From: Clostridioides difficile
GTDB lineage: Bacteria > Bacillota > Clostridia > Peptostreptococcales > Peptostreptococcaceae
NCBI GenBank assembly: GCA_012955965.1
Contig: JABBZI010000017.1
Location: forward strand, 25,834-89,833
Direction of reading: 5' to 3'
Length of the DNA: 64,000 nt
The notes under the pieces are model-generated. The model was not told where the DNA came from, made no database searches, and was given only the letters and a program-made list of their open reading frames with translations. The position numbers and the translations under genes are program-made. Shown piece by piece: positions 53,926 through 62,939 of this stretch. Within the stretch, counting starts at the first letter, position 1; every line of letters begins with the position of its first letter.

Positions 53926-54257
53926 ATGTATCTCTCCTATTTTGAAGTTTTATGTTGATTTCTTGATAGTAAGTGTGCCCTAAAATAGTAAAATAATTTA
54001 TCTATTTTTACAAATACTTTAGATATATGATAAAATGTAGTAATTATTTGACTCTTACATTTTAATTTGTTTAAAATTATTTTTAGTTAAAAGAATTTAA
54101 AAAAGAGAAGAATAGTAATTTCTATTTACGATAAGAATATTAAGATATTAAAAATGTCTAACTAATATAAGAATTATAATAAAATCTAAATATTATTAGA
54201 TATTTATGATGTTACTAATATAATAAAATCTAAAATTTGAAAGTTGATGAGAATTAT
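53926..54257. other. Divergent intergenic region
   Basis: Separates the TauE/SafE operon (minus) from the S41 peptidase gene (plus). AT-rich, no clear operator or RNA structure found; promoters for both directions must lie here. Confidence 0.35.
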
Positions 54258-55457
54258 ATGAAAAAGAAAATATTGTTTTTAGTAATTATTTTAACATTTA
54301 TAATTTTATTAGGTAATTCTACCTATTCCCAAAAAAATCAACTATCTGAAGCAGAAAAAGTAGATGATTTTAAGCATGTATATAATGTTATAAAAACAGG
54401 ATATCCTTATCTAAATGTAAATAAAAGGATTAATAATACTGATTGGTTAGAAAATAAGGATGAATATATAAAAAGAATAAAGAGTACTGAAAATGATGAA
54501 GAATTTATAGAAGAAATGTCATCTATATTATCTGAATTAAATAATAAACATACAGAGGTAATTGACAATAAAAAACGATATGAGCTTTTTAAAAAATCAT
54601 ATTCTAATAATGATTGGTATGATTTTCTTAATGATGAAAAAGTTGTGGATAGATATGATTCTATAAATACTAAAATAAAAGTCCCAAATAATATTTTTGC
54701 AAGAAAAGAATTAATTTTAGAAGATGTAATCAAAGGAAAAGTAGGATATATGTATCTACCATCAATGTCATCAAAGAGTGGGCCTATAGGCAATGATTTA
54801 AAGGATATTGAAACCTATATTAATACTTTAGAAAAACATAAAGCTTTAATTATCGATATAAGAGGAAACTCAGGTGGCAGTGATAGATACTGGCAAGGTA
54901 TTGTATCAAAACTTATAAAAAATGATGTTGAAATAAATGGATATAGAATTTATAGGAATAATAATGAAATAGTAAGAAAATACACAAGTGTAAGAAATAT
55001 AAAATTAGAACCTATAGAAAACTTACCAACAAACATAAAGAAAAATGCACCAAAAGAAATTATGAAAGATTTTAGTAATTTTGAAAATACTTCTTATACC
55101 ATAAAAGCAGAAAATGACTTGAAGTTTAAAGGAAATATGTATTTACTTGTAGATAAAAAGATATATTCATCATCAGAGTCATTTGCTATGTTTTGTAAGG
55201 AAACTAAATTTGCTACTTTAGTAGGTGAAACTACTGGAGGAGATGGTGGATGTATAGACCCTGTGTTGTTTAACTTAAAAAATAGTGGTTTGATAGTCAG
55301 AATGGCGAGTTGTATGTATCTAAATAAGAATGGAATATGTGATGAAGAATTTAAAACTATTCCAGACTTTAAAGTGAAAGATTGTGATAGAGCTAAGAAT
55401 TTTGAATATGATAATTGTATAAAAAAGGTACTAGAGCTTGAAAATATTAAGAATTAG
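54258..55457 (+). CDS. S41-family peptidase (C-terminal processing peptidase-like), membrane-anchored
   Basis: A 399-residue extracytoplasmic serine protease. An N-terminal signal anchor (ILFLVIILTFIILLGNSTYS) is followed by a helical region (about 30-110) and the S41 core (about 150-395). RGNSGGSDRYWQ and the catalytic serine in YSSSESFAMFCKET (with the GETTGGDGG loop after it) are intact. No PDZ domain is visible. I use the ATG at 54258; the upstream in-frame TTG at 54237 is also possible, and neither has a strong RBS. It stands alone, ended by a strong terminator. Substrate unknown. Confidence 0.83.
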   Translation: MKKKILFLVIILTFIILLGNSTYSQKNQLSEAEKVDDFKHVYNVIKTGYPYLNVNKRINNTDWLENKDEYIKRIKSTENDEEFIEEMSSILSELNNKHTEVIDNKKRYELFKKSYSNNDWYDFLNDEKVVDRYDSINTKIKVPNNIFARKELILEDVIKGKVGYMYLPSMSSKSGPIGNDLKDIETYINTLEKHKALIIDIRGNSGGSDRYWQGIVSKLIKNDVEINGYRIYRNNNEIVRKYTSVRNIKLEPIENLPTNIKKNAPKEIMKDFSNFENTSYTIKAENDLKFKGNMYLLVDKKIYSSSESFAMFCKETKFATLVGETTGGDGGCIDPVLFNLKNSGLIVRMASCMYLNKNGICDEEFKTIPDFKVKDCDRAKNFEYDNCIKKVLELENIKN

Positions 55458-55522
55458 AAAGCTTTTAAAAGTTATCTTGTTAGTTGAAATATTGAAATAT
55501 AAAAATGTAAAAATACACTGTG

Positions 55523-55567
55523 AAAAGCAATTTGAAAAGATTTTAAATCTTTTCAAATTGCTTTTTT
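55523..55567 (+). terminator. Intrinsic terminator of the S41 peptidase gene
   Basis: AAAAGCAATTTGAAAAGATT pairs perfectly with its reverse complement around a 3-5 base loop and is followed by TTTTTT. Confidence 0.88.
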
Positions 55568-55788
55568 ACTTAAGAGATTTTTCATTATAGTTGGATATGA
55601 TTAAGCAATTTAATTTATAAGTTTAGTAAAGATATTATAATAAGTTACTAGAAAATATTAGAATGCAATAAGATATAATTAAAGTGTATTAAAGTCTAAT
55701 AAATAGCAATAAAATACAAAATAAATTTGACTTTTTGATATTTCTAAATTAATATATTGTTATTATCAAATGAAAGGTAAGTGTAATT

Positions 55789-56247
55789 ATGGACGAAAAG
55801 TTTTATACAATAGACCAAGTTGCAGAGATTTTAGAAATGCACCATAAGACAATAAGAAAATTTATAAAAGATGAAAAATTAAAAGCTAATAAAGCTGGCA
55901 AACAATGGAGGATATCAAAAGAAGATTTAGATAGGTTTATGGATGTAAAGAGTGATAAGAATAATGGTTTAGAATTTAAATTGAATTCATCTAAAGAACT
56001 AGGCTGTATTCCAAAGATTAATGTATCTACAGTAGTTGACATAAATAGTATTTCAAATAATGAATACTCACGTTTATCAAACTTACTTTTGGCACTTGTA
56101 AATAATCCGACTTCAATGTCAAGTGGCTCTACTATTAACTTGAAATATAATGAAAATGAAAATAGGCTTAGAGTTATGTTATGGGGAGATATAAAGTTTA
56201 TTGAGGATATGTTAGGTTCTATATCCATATTAATGGAAAATATTTAA
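55789..56247 (+). CDS. HTH_17 (excisionase/MerR-type) DNA-binding protein
   Basis: A 152-residue protein. The first 50 residues are an excisionase-type winged helix: YTIDQVAEILEMHHKTIRKF, then GKQWRISKEDLDRFM. The C-terminal 100 residues are unassigned (LSNLLLALVNNPTSM and INLKYNENENRLRVMLWGD). RBS AAAGGTAAG precedes the ATG. It lies 7-19 bases upstream of a DUF4180 gene, an arrangement that points to co-transcription. Despite its domain, no integrase or phage gene is near, so it is probably a regulator, perhaps of this pair or of the adjacent Bce-type module. Confidence 0.78.
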   Translation: MDEKFYTIDQVAEILEMHHKTIRKFIKDEKLKANKAGKQWRISKEDLDRFMDVKSDKNNGLEFKLNSSKELGCIPKINVSTVVDINSISNNEYSRLSNLLLALVNNPTSMSSGSTINLKYNENENRLRVMLWGDIKFIEDMLGSISILMENI

Positions 56248-56266
56248 AACAGAAATGAGGAAAAAG

Positions 56267-56623
56267 ATGAATTATAATATAAAAGAACAAAATGACAGAA
56301 AATATATTTTTTTAGAGAGTAAATTTAATTCTGAAGGAGAAATAATGGATATTATATCTCTATGTATGGAGCATGGTATAAATTATCTTATGCTTAGTAA
56401 TAATTCACTTTCAGATGATTTTTTAAATCTAAAAACTGGACTAGCAGGTATTGCATTACAAAAATTTATGACTTATAGGATACAAGTTATTGCAATTATT
56501 GATGATGAAAGAAGGATAAATAAAAGATTTTCAGAATTAATGCTAGAGCTAAATAAATCAAATAATTTTAGAGTAGTGAACAATTTTGAGAGTGCTAAAA
56601 AACATATCTCAAATATAAATTGA
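56267..56623 (+). CDS. DUF4180-family protein
   Basis: A 118-residue cytoplasmic protein of unknown function. The conserved core LMLSNNSLSDDFLNLKTGLAG, then GIALQKFMTYRIQVIAIID (about 50-85), is typical of DUF4180, which is structurally like STAS-type folds. The ATG at 56267 follows GAGGAAAAAG; an earlier in-frame ATG at 56255 contains that RBS. It is tightly coupled to the HTH_17 gene. A sensory or partner-binding role with that regulator is a guess only. Confidence 0.75.
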   Translation: MNYNIKEQNDRKYIFLESKFNSEGEIMDIISLCMEHGINYLMLSNNSLSDDFLNLKTGLAGIALQKFMTYRIQVIAIIDDERRINKRFSELMLELNKSNNFRVVNNFESAKKHISNIN

Positions 56624-56782
56624 TAATATAAAGCTATAGACTAAATACTTTAATAGCCTTTTTGCTTATGTTACGAAAGTGTAATGTTAACAGTTAAAAT
56701 GTAATATTTACTTAAGGATTTATTTATATAAAACCTTTAAAATAAACATATATTAAAAAATTAGCAACTGGAGGCTATTATT

Positions 56783-57535
56783 ATGAAAGAAATATTAAAA
56801 ATAAAAAATATATCAAAAGATTATGGGATAAAAGGATTTAGAACAAATGTATTAAAAAATATATCTCTTACAGTCAATGAAGGTGATTTTATAGCGATAA
56901 TGGGTCCATCTGGTGCAGGGAAAACAACATTACTAAATCTTATGTCTACACTTGATAAACAAACTTCAGGAGAGATAATCCTAGATGGAATTAATATATC
57001 AAAAGTAAAAAATAATGAACTGTCAAAACTAAGAAGAGAAAAAATAGGATTTATATTTCAAGACTACAATTTATTAGACAACATGAAGTTAATGGATAAC
57101 ATAGCACTTCCTCTAGCGTTAGGAAAAAAGAAAAGTAAGGAAATAGAAGCTAAGGTATTTTCTATGGCCAAAAAATTTGGATTAGAAAATCATTTAGATA
57201 AATATCCTTATCAGTTATCAGGAGGGCAAAAACAAAGAGGAGCAGCAGCTAGGTCATTAATTACAAACCCAGCAGTTATATTTGCAGATGAGCCAACAGG
57301 TGCTTTAGACTCTAAGTCAGCATATGAGCTTTTAGAATCATTAGAAAGAATAAATAGAGAAAATAATGCTACTATTATAATGATTACACATGACCCTCTA
57401 ACTGCAAGTTATTCTAATGAAGTATACATGATAAATGATGGGAATATAAAGTGTAAATTAAACAAAGGAAGTAACAGAAAAGAATTTTATAAAAAAATTA
57501 TGGATATGTTGGCCTCTATGGGAGGTGACATGTAA
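56783..57535 (+). CDS. ABC transporter ATPase, BceA/MacB type
   Basis: Cytoplasmic ATPase of 250 residues. Walker A GPSGAGKTT (about 41-49), Q-loop FIFQDYNLLDNM, signature LSGGQKQRGAAARSL, Walker B VIFADEPTGALD and the ITHD switch are present. This is the ATPase paired with FtsX-type permeases in peptide-antibiotic resistance. RBS CTGGAGG. It is followed directly by the permease, then a two-component system, giving a complete Bce-like module. In the gap before it, TTACGAAAGTGTAA (near 56674) is a candidate response-regulator site. Confidence 0.9.
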   Translation: MKEILKIKNISKDYGIKGFRTNVLKNISLTVNEGDFIAIMGPSGAGKTTLLNLMSTLDKQTSGEIILDGINISKVKNNELSKLRREKIGFIFQDYNLLDNMKLMDNIALPLALGKKKSKEIEAKVFSMAKKFGLENHLDKYPYQLSGGQKQRGAAARSLITNPAVIFADEPTGALDSKSAYELLESLERINRENNATIIMITHDPLTASYSNEVYMINDGNIKCKLNKGSNRKEFYKKIMDMLASMGGDM

Positions 57536-59443
57536 GTGAGTATACTTGGAATTGCTTATAATAACTTTAAAAGTAACATAAGAACATATCTAGCATTTTT
57601 TATATCTATGGTTTTTTCAGTAGTTGTACTAACTAATTTTGAATTATTAAGATATGGTGATGCTATAAATGTACTACAAGGAGAAAATAAAAAATTTACA
57701 TTATCAGTGTTAATAGCTGTAATAATGATATTATCAGTATTTTTATTTTTCTTCATCTGGTATGCAACAAATATATTTTTTAAAAATAGGTCAAAAGAAA
57801 TTGGGATATTGTCTTTTATGGGGTTAGACTTATATACGATAGGAAGAATATATTTTGTAGAAAATATGCTTATAGGGGTAAGTTCTTGTATAACAGGAAT
57901 AATTATAGGAATAATAACCTCTAGATTTTTTCAAGTAGTGATAATAAAACTATCTGGATTTGATATAAAGGTATCTAATGGGCTTAGCATGGAAGCTATA
58001 CTATATACTACTTTGATATTTATTTCTATATTTATGGTAATGGCTATCAAAGGTTTTATAACAATATGTAGAAGTAGCGTAATAAATCTAATTAATACAT
58101 CTAAAAAGCAAGAAAAAATACCTAAAATAGGAATAGGTATATATATTTTAGCTATAGTATCAATTTTAGTAATAGGATATGGTTATTACCTTTCTACTAA
58201 TATAAGGACTGGAAATATAACTAGTGTACTACCTGTTATAGCTATAATAATAGTTGGGACTTATGGACTATTTAAATCAGTTGTTCCTGTTATATTTGAT
58301 ATTATAATAAAAAACAAAAAAATATTATTTAATGGGAACAATATAATTGCAATAAACAATATAAATTACAGATTAAATAAAAACTATAAAACTTATGCTA
58401 TAATAGCAATAATTATAACCACTACAATATCTACTCTTGGAGCATCAGTTGCAATGAAATTTATACATCAAAATGCTCAAGAGCAAAGAAATGTATATAC
58501 TGCCAGTATAGTTTCAATGGACAAAGATGAAGTGAATAAAACACAAATAGAGAATATAATAAAAGATACTAATAAGATAAAATATTCAGTAAATCCCGAA
58601 CTAACAATTTTAGAAAACACAGATAGTAAGAATATTTATGATAAAACTAATACGATAATGAAATATAGTGATTTTAGTAGTATTCTTAAAGCAAATGGTC
58701 ATGATGAAGAATTAAGAGAGTATAGTGATAAGCTAGTTAGAGGAGGTAATGTAATAGAGTTAAAAAGTCCTCAAACTATAGTATCAATAGCCACAAAAGA
58801 AGCTCATGTAAACCTTGATGGATATTTATATAATATTTCAAAGGGGGAAGTAAAAATTCCAGTGTTAGGCACAGGATTTAATCAAAGCATCCTAGTAGTA
58901 GATGATGATACATATTTCAAATTAAGAGATAAAGGACAACAAATATATTTTTATGGAGCGAAGGTGTATCAAGAAGAAAATAGCCAATTGATGTTTAAAA
59001 ATCTTGAAAAGAATCTAAATTTAAAAAATAGCTATATTCAGAATGGACATAAAGCTCTAAATGAGGGGCAATGGATGAAATTTGCATATGTAGTGCTTGT
59101 ATTTTTATTCTTAGTATTTGCACTTGTAGCTGGAAGTATAATTTACATGAAAATATATAGTGATGCATATGAAGATAAAGATAAATACAAGATTTTATTG
59201 AAAATAGGGACTATAGAAAAAGATATAAACAGAGCTATACTTAAAGAAGTAGCCATCTTTTATACTTTACCAATGTTAAGTGCAACAATATCTAGCTATT
59301 TTGCATTGAGGTTAGCAGGAGATTTATTGATGACTAATTTATTTGGTATATATATACTAAGTTTAGTTATATGCTTGATAATATTTATAATATATGGAGC
59401 AGTATCTGTCAAGAAATTTAAGAGTGTGGTATATAAAAATTAA
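57536..59443 (+). CDS. FtsX-type ABC permease, BceB-like
   Basis: Inner-membrane permease of 635 residues. The predicted layout is one N-terminal helix, further helices to about residue 290, a large extracellular domain (about 310-500) and three or four C-terminal helices. This is the BceB plan, where the outer domain recognises a peptide antibiotic or its lipid II-cycle complex. The GTG start follows the ATPase stop codon directly, with GGAGGTGAC upstream. It pairs with the kinase at 60272, which lacks its own sensor domain. The inducing peptide cannot be read from sequence. Confidence 0.88.
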   Translation: MSILGIAYNNFKSNIRTYLAFFISMVFSVVVLTNFELLRYGDAINVLQGENKKFTLSVLIAVIMILSVFLFFFIWYATNIFFKNRSKEIGILSFMGLDLYTIGRIYFVENMLIGVSSCITGIIIGIITSRFFQVVIIKLSGFDIKVSNGLSMEAILYTTLIFISIFMVMAIKGFITICRSSVINLINTSKKQEKIPKIGIGIYILAIVSILVIGYGYYLSTNIRTGNITSVLPVIAIIIVGTYGLFKSVVPVIFDIIIKNKKILFNGNNIIAINNINYRLNKNYKTYAIIAIIITTTISTLGASVAMKFIHQNAQEQRNVYTASIVSMDKDEVNKTQIENIIKDTNKIKYSVNPELTILENTDSKNIYDKTNTIMKYSDFSSILKANGHDEELREYSDKLVRGGNVIELKSPQTIVSIATKEAHVNLDGYLYNISKGEVKIPVLGTGFNQSILVVDDDTYFKLRDKGQQIYFYGAKVYQEENSQLMFKNLEKNLNLKNSYIQNGHKALNEGQWMKFAYVVLVFLFLVFALVAGSIIYMKIYSDAYEDKDKYKILLKIGTIEKDINRAILKEVAIFYTLPMLSATISSYFALRLAGDLLMTNLFGIYILSLVICLIIFIIYGAVSVKKFKSVVYKN

Positions 59444-59465
59444 TTGATAAATTACTAAAAATAAA

Positions 59466-59523
59466 GGAGATTCTTTTAATAAGAGTCTCCTTGTTGATTA
59501 ACGAAACAATTTGGTTAATCAAC
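59466..59523 (+). terminator. Terminator-like hairpin and second inverted repeat between permease and regulator genes
   Basis: GGAGATTCTT pairs with AAGAGTCTCC (59466-59490, then TTGTTGATT), and immediately GTTGATTAAC (59493-59502) pairs with GTTAATCAAC (59514-59523). The first looks like a weak terminator after the permease, the second like an operator before the two-component genes. Confidence 0.55.
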
Positions 59524-59597
59524 CTATATAATAAAATATGTTATTATAGTAATAATTCATAGTATAGTAAAATATTAAAATAATGGAGAATATACAA

Positions 59598-60272
59598 ATG
59601 TATAAAATTTTATTAGTAGAAGATGATATTGATTTATCAAAAGAAATTGCTTTGGCACTAGATAGATGGGGATTTAATGTAGAGTTAGTTGATAACTTCG
59701 AGGTAGTATTAGATGAATTTATAGATAAAAAACCAGATGTAGTACTTTTGGATGTCAATTTACCACTATATAATGGGTTTTACTGGTGTGAAAAAATTAG
59801 AGCTATTTCAAATGTAGCAATAATATTTTTATCATCAAGAGATTCTGATATGGATTTAATAATGGGAATAAATAATGGGGCAGATGATTATATTACAAAA
59901 CCTTTTTCTATAGATATATTGGTTACTAAAATAAACGGGATAATAAGGAGAGTTTACAATTACAGTGATTCTAATAGTATTATGTACTGTGAAGAGTTGA
60001 TGTTTGATGTGGGAAAAGGAATTATAAAGCATAAATATAAGGATGGAAGTATAGAACTAACTAAAAACGAAATAAAAATTTTAACTTTATTATTGAAAAA
60101 TAAGAATAGAATTGTATCAAGAGAAAGTCTCATGATGACTTTATGGAACAATGATGAGTTTGTTACAGATAATGCACTTACTGTAAATATCAATAGATTG
60201 AGAAGTAAAATTAAAGAATTAGGTTTTGATGACTTTATAAAAACTAAGAAGGGCATAGGATATATAATATAA
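59598..60272 (+). CDS. OmpR-family response regulator, BceR-like
   Basis: Cytoplasmic DNA-binding regulator of 224 residues. The receiver domain (1-115) has the acidic pocket ED (8-10), the phospho-aspartate D52 (VVLLDVNLP) and the lysine of ITKPF. The C-terminal winged helix (about 125-222) ends with ALTVNINRLRSKI. The ATG at 59598 gives the family N-terminus MYKILLVEDD; the ATG at 59583 lies upstream of it. Its stop overlaps the kinase start. It likely activates the upstream ABC genes on peptide stress. Confidence 0.9.
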   Translation: MYKILLVEDDIDLSKEIALALDRWGFNVELVDNFEVVLDEFIDKKPDVVLLDVNLPLYNGFYWCEKIRAISNVAIIFLSSRDSDMDLIMGINNGADDYITKPFSIDILVTKINGIIRRVYNYSDSNSIMYCEELMFDVGKGIIKHKYKDGSIELTKNEIKILTLLLKNKNRIVSRESLMMTLWNNDEFVTDNALTVNINRLRSKIKELGFDDFIKTKKGIGYII

Positions 60273-61291
60273 TGATAGCAAAATATTTAAAAAATAGGTC
60301 TAAGTATATTATCATCTCTTTAATTATAGTTAGTATAATCAATATCTACTTACTTGCTATAGATGTATTTAAAAATAAATATTTAGAGCTTATATACTTA
60401 GATTTTTTAGTACTATTTATAACAATAGTATTTTTTGTTATAGATTATCTCAACTTTAAAAATAGTTATAAAAATTTATATAATTGTATAAAAAATAATG
60501 GCGAAATAGATAGCTATTTGATTGAGGGAGAATCTTTTGAAGAGATTCTAATGAAAGCTATTGTAGAAAATTTAAAAATAAAAAATAATTATGATATAGA
60601 AATTTATAAACAATCTTTAAAAGAATTGGATGAATATATAGCTAAGTGGGTTCATGAAATAAAAATTCCAATATCTTCTTTGAGTATAATTACAGATAGA
60701 TTAAGTAGTATAGAAGATAGTATAGATATTAAGAATCAAGTTGCCAAAATAAATTTTTTAGTAAACTCCATTCTATACAGTAGTAGAAGTAATACTATGT
60801 TTGAAGATGTATTTATAAATAAGGTTAATTTAGAGAAATTGATAAAAGTATCTATAAAAAATAATTCATTTTTGCTTATAAAAAATAATATTGAAGTCAG
60901 TTTAAGTAAATTAGATTATGATGTTTATACAGATTCTAAATGTATGTACTATATTTTAGACCAAATTGTTAATAATGCTATAAAGTATTCAAATGAAGTT
61001 GGTAAAATTGAATTTGATTCAAAAAAGTTAGAAAATGGAGTGGTATTATCTATAAAAGATTTTGGTATAGGTATAAATGAAGAAGATATACCTAGAGTTT
61101 TTGATAAGGGATTTACTGGTACAAATGGAAGAAATCAATTGTATAAGTCTACTGGAATGGGGATGTATTTTGCAAAGAAAATGATAGATAATTTAGGGCA
61201 TGATATTGAGGTATGTTCAGAAAATGGCTCATATACAATTTTTAATATCTATTTTTATAATATATCAGATTACTTAAACATAGATAATTAA
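60272..61291 (+). CDS. Intramembrane-sensing histidine kinase, BceS-like
   Basis: Membrane kinase of 339 residues. Two N-terminal helices (about 12-30 and 42-60) are joined by a very short outer loop, so it has no external sensor domain and should read the state of the ABC permease. The phospho-histidine is H128 in WVHEIKIPIS. The ATPase domain has DQIVNNAIKYSNEVG (N box), KDFGIGI (G1) and GTGMGMYFAKK-like G2 (STGMGMYFAKK). It overlaps the regulator gene by 1 base. Confidence 0.9.
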   Translation: MIAKYLKNRSKYIIISLIIVSIINIYLLAIDVFKNKYLELIYLDFLVLFITIVFFVIDYLNFKNSYKNLYNCIKNNGEIDSYLIEGESFEEILMKAIVENLKIKNNYDIEIYKQSLKELDEYIAKWVHEIKIPISSLSIITDRLSSIEDSIDIKNQVAKINFLVNSILYSSRSNTMFEDVFINKVNLEKLIKVSIKNNSFLLIKNNIEVSLSKLDYDVYTDSKCMYYILDQIVNNAIKYSNEVGKIEFDSKKLENGVVLSIKDFGIGINEEDIPRVFDKGFTGTNGRNQLYKSTGMGMYFAKKMIDNLGHDIEVCSENGSYTIFNIYFYNISDYLNIDN

Positions 61292-61338
61292 ATTATTAGA
61301 AGAAAATACAATGACATAAAATATAAAACAAAAAAGTA

Positions 61339-61366
61339 AATCCCAAGTTCAAAAGTGCTTGAGATT
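61339..61366 (+). terminator. Probable terminator after the kinase gene
   Basis: AATCCCAAG pairs with CTTGAGATT (one mismatch) across a 10-base loop; T-tract is poor (CTTGTATAAT). Confidence 0.4.
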
Positions 61367-61430
61367 CTTGTATAATAATCGTATGTTGAAACAAAATATT
61401 ATACAAGTTAATCATAATACTTACAATTAA

Positions 61431-61635
61431 TTACCACTAAATATTGATTACAGGATTCTAAAAGATGATTTTGTAAGGTTATTAAGTCAAATTATTGAGG
61501 AGATGAATTTAGAAAAACTATATAAGGCTTATTCTTGAATTAGAAAAAGCATACAAAAGAGATATTAACTTTGTGTATTTTCCCCCTATCCAGACTATTC
61601 AACAATTGCAAGATTTCGTAGCATTTATTTTTTAT
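61431..61635 (+). pseudogene. Remnant of an IS1182-family transposase
   Basis: One frame reads LPLNIDYRILKDDFVRLLSQ then IIEEMNLEKLYKAYS before a stop, matching the conserved N-terminus of IS1182-type transposases. A second frame continues ELEKAYKRDINFVYF, and a third reads DYSTIARFRSIYF, both also conserved blocks but with the residues between them deleted. The pieces appear in correct order over 200 bases, so this is an internally deleted, frameshifted relic. I found no terminal inverted repeats. The rest of 61292-61991 holds nothing else I can name. Confidence 0.7.
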
Positions 61636-61910
61636 TAGTTTTTTCCATTTGTTTTCCACTTCAAAATATACTTAATTAAAGTTAGAAAATTCTTGGAATT
61701 ACAACTAGAATTCAAAATTTTTATATGTAATATTATGATCCGAATAAGAATTATATAAAAATTAGATGATTGATTTTAGAATGGTAATTCAATAAATTAT
61801 ATTCTATTTAAATAGAATATAAGGAAAAATAAAACTGTCCTATTAAAAAAATACATATAAATAATTTAATGCAAGGATTTTTTATTACATACTAAGAGAT
61901 AAATGAGATT

Positions 61911-61943
61911 AATAGCCACTCTAAAGCGATTGAGAGTGGCTAT
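61911..61943. repeat. Perfect 12-bp inverted repeat after the Xre gene
   Basis: AATAGCCACTCT and AGAGTGGCTATT flank a 9-base loop, 49 bases past the stop of the minus-strand Xre gene. It is probably its terminator, although the T-tract is weak in both directions. Confidence 0.55.
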
Positions 61944-61991
61944 TAAAGGAAATTGTCTATAAAATTAACTAACTTTACACTATCTTACAAT

Positions 61992-62462
61992 TTAATTATT
62001 TATATAATTTTTATCAACTTTGTACTTATGCTTTAAATTAATAGTAATAGCAATTGCTGTTGCTATTATAAACTCACTTAATATTACACTTGGATTCCAA
62101 ATTTCAAAATAGAATCGTACAATAATATATATAGCAAATGCAATTAAGTATGTGGCTAGACAGCTTAATACAATAAATAAGATTTTATCATTTTTTCTTT
62201 CTTTTTTAACTAACTGCTGTTGCTGTTTTTCTAACATTTCTGTTCTAATTGATATCTCATCTATTTCGGATGGTTTCAAAAGATAATCTATTGTAACATT
62301 AAATATTTCGCTTAAAGTAATTAATTTTTCTGTTTCTGGAATAGATTGGCCAGTTTCCCATTTTGATATACTTTGTCTTGATACATTAAGTTGTTCTGCT
62401 AAATTCTCTTGAGATAGATTATTTGATTTTCTTAGTTTTAAAATTTTTTCAGATATATCCAT
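61992..62462 (-). CDS. Xre-family HTH regulator with membrane-spanning C-terminus
   Basis: A 156-residue protein. The HTH_3 domain (about 5-60) includes [21 protein letters not shown] glutamine- and lysine-rich coiled segment (about 75-92, [14 protein letters not shown]) leads to two hydrophobic helices (about 93-115 and 125-142), so the DNA-binding head is tethered to the membrane. Such Xre-TM proteins are common in low-GC Gram-positives. RBS GAGGAAAAT precedes the ATG. It stands alone; target unknown, though its neighbours include a Bce-type system and a histidine kinase. Confidence 0.82.
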   Translation of the reverse strand: MDISEKILKLRKSNNLSQENLAEQLNVSRQSISKWETGQSIPETEKLITLSEIFNVTIDYLLKPSEIDEISIRTEMLEKQQQQLVKKERKNDKILFIVLSCLATYLIAFAIYIIVRFYFEIWNPSVILSEFIIATAIAITINLKHKYKVDKNYINN

Positions 62463-62845
62463 TTTATTTTCCTCCTCAATCTTTCTTAATCTTTATTTTA
62501 AAATCTTAACAAATATACAGGTCGCACACTATCAATCTTACTATGTTTTTTGTCAACTTTGAGTTGCATCTTTGTAATAATAAGTATCTTATATAAATTT
62601 TATTATTTAATAAAGTAGCTTAAAATTATGCCTTAAGGGAAAATTGTAATATCTAAGTATAGTGCTGGAATAAAATTAGAGGAAAGCAAATAAAGTATTT
62701 ATAAGATTAAAAAATAAGTAATAGGATTTAAAATTGTAAATTAGTTTTGGAATTGAGAAATTAATGAAGCCTTTGGGTATAAGTTTAAAACATTACTAGA
62801 GTACAAAGTTGGTTGATTTGGAAGTATATGTATGTGTGATATTAA
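62463..62845. other. Non-coding AT-rich stretch
   Basis: Contains the upstream region of the minus-strand Xre gene. I see no other supported feature. Confidence 0.35.
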
Positions 62846-62893
62846 TATAATAAATTTATATATTACTTTAAAATAATATATAAATTTATTATA
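62846..62893. repeat. Perfect 20-bp inverted repeat made only of A and T
   Basis: TATAATAAATTTATATATTA (62846-62865) and its exact reverse complement (62874-62893) flank an 8-base loop. It sits right beside the kinase terminator, between it and the Xre upstream region. Confidence 0.75.
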
Positions 62894-62896
62894 TAA

Positions 62897-62926
62897 AACT
62901 CCCAAGCTTATTCGAACTTGGGAGTT
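62897..62926 (-). terminator. Intrinsic terminator of the histidine kinase gene
   Basis: AACTCCCAAG pairs perfectly with CTTGGGAGTT around a 10-base loop, 14 bases past the kinase stop; TTTTATAT follows on the minus strand. Confidence 0.8.
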
Positions 62927-62939
62927 ATCTATTATCAGA

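Noticed and set aside
53219..53983. Plus-strand open frames of 130 and 116 codons
   Set aside because: They are antisense shadows of the TauE/SafE gene, which has the family motifs and a proper RBS.
55789..56623. Toxin-antitoxin module or prophage excisionase
   Set aside because: No toxin fold, integrase or attachment site nearby; the HTH_17 domain alone is not enough.
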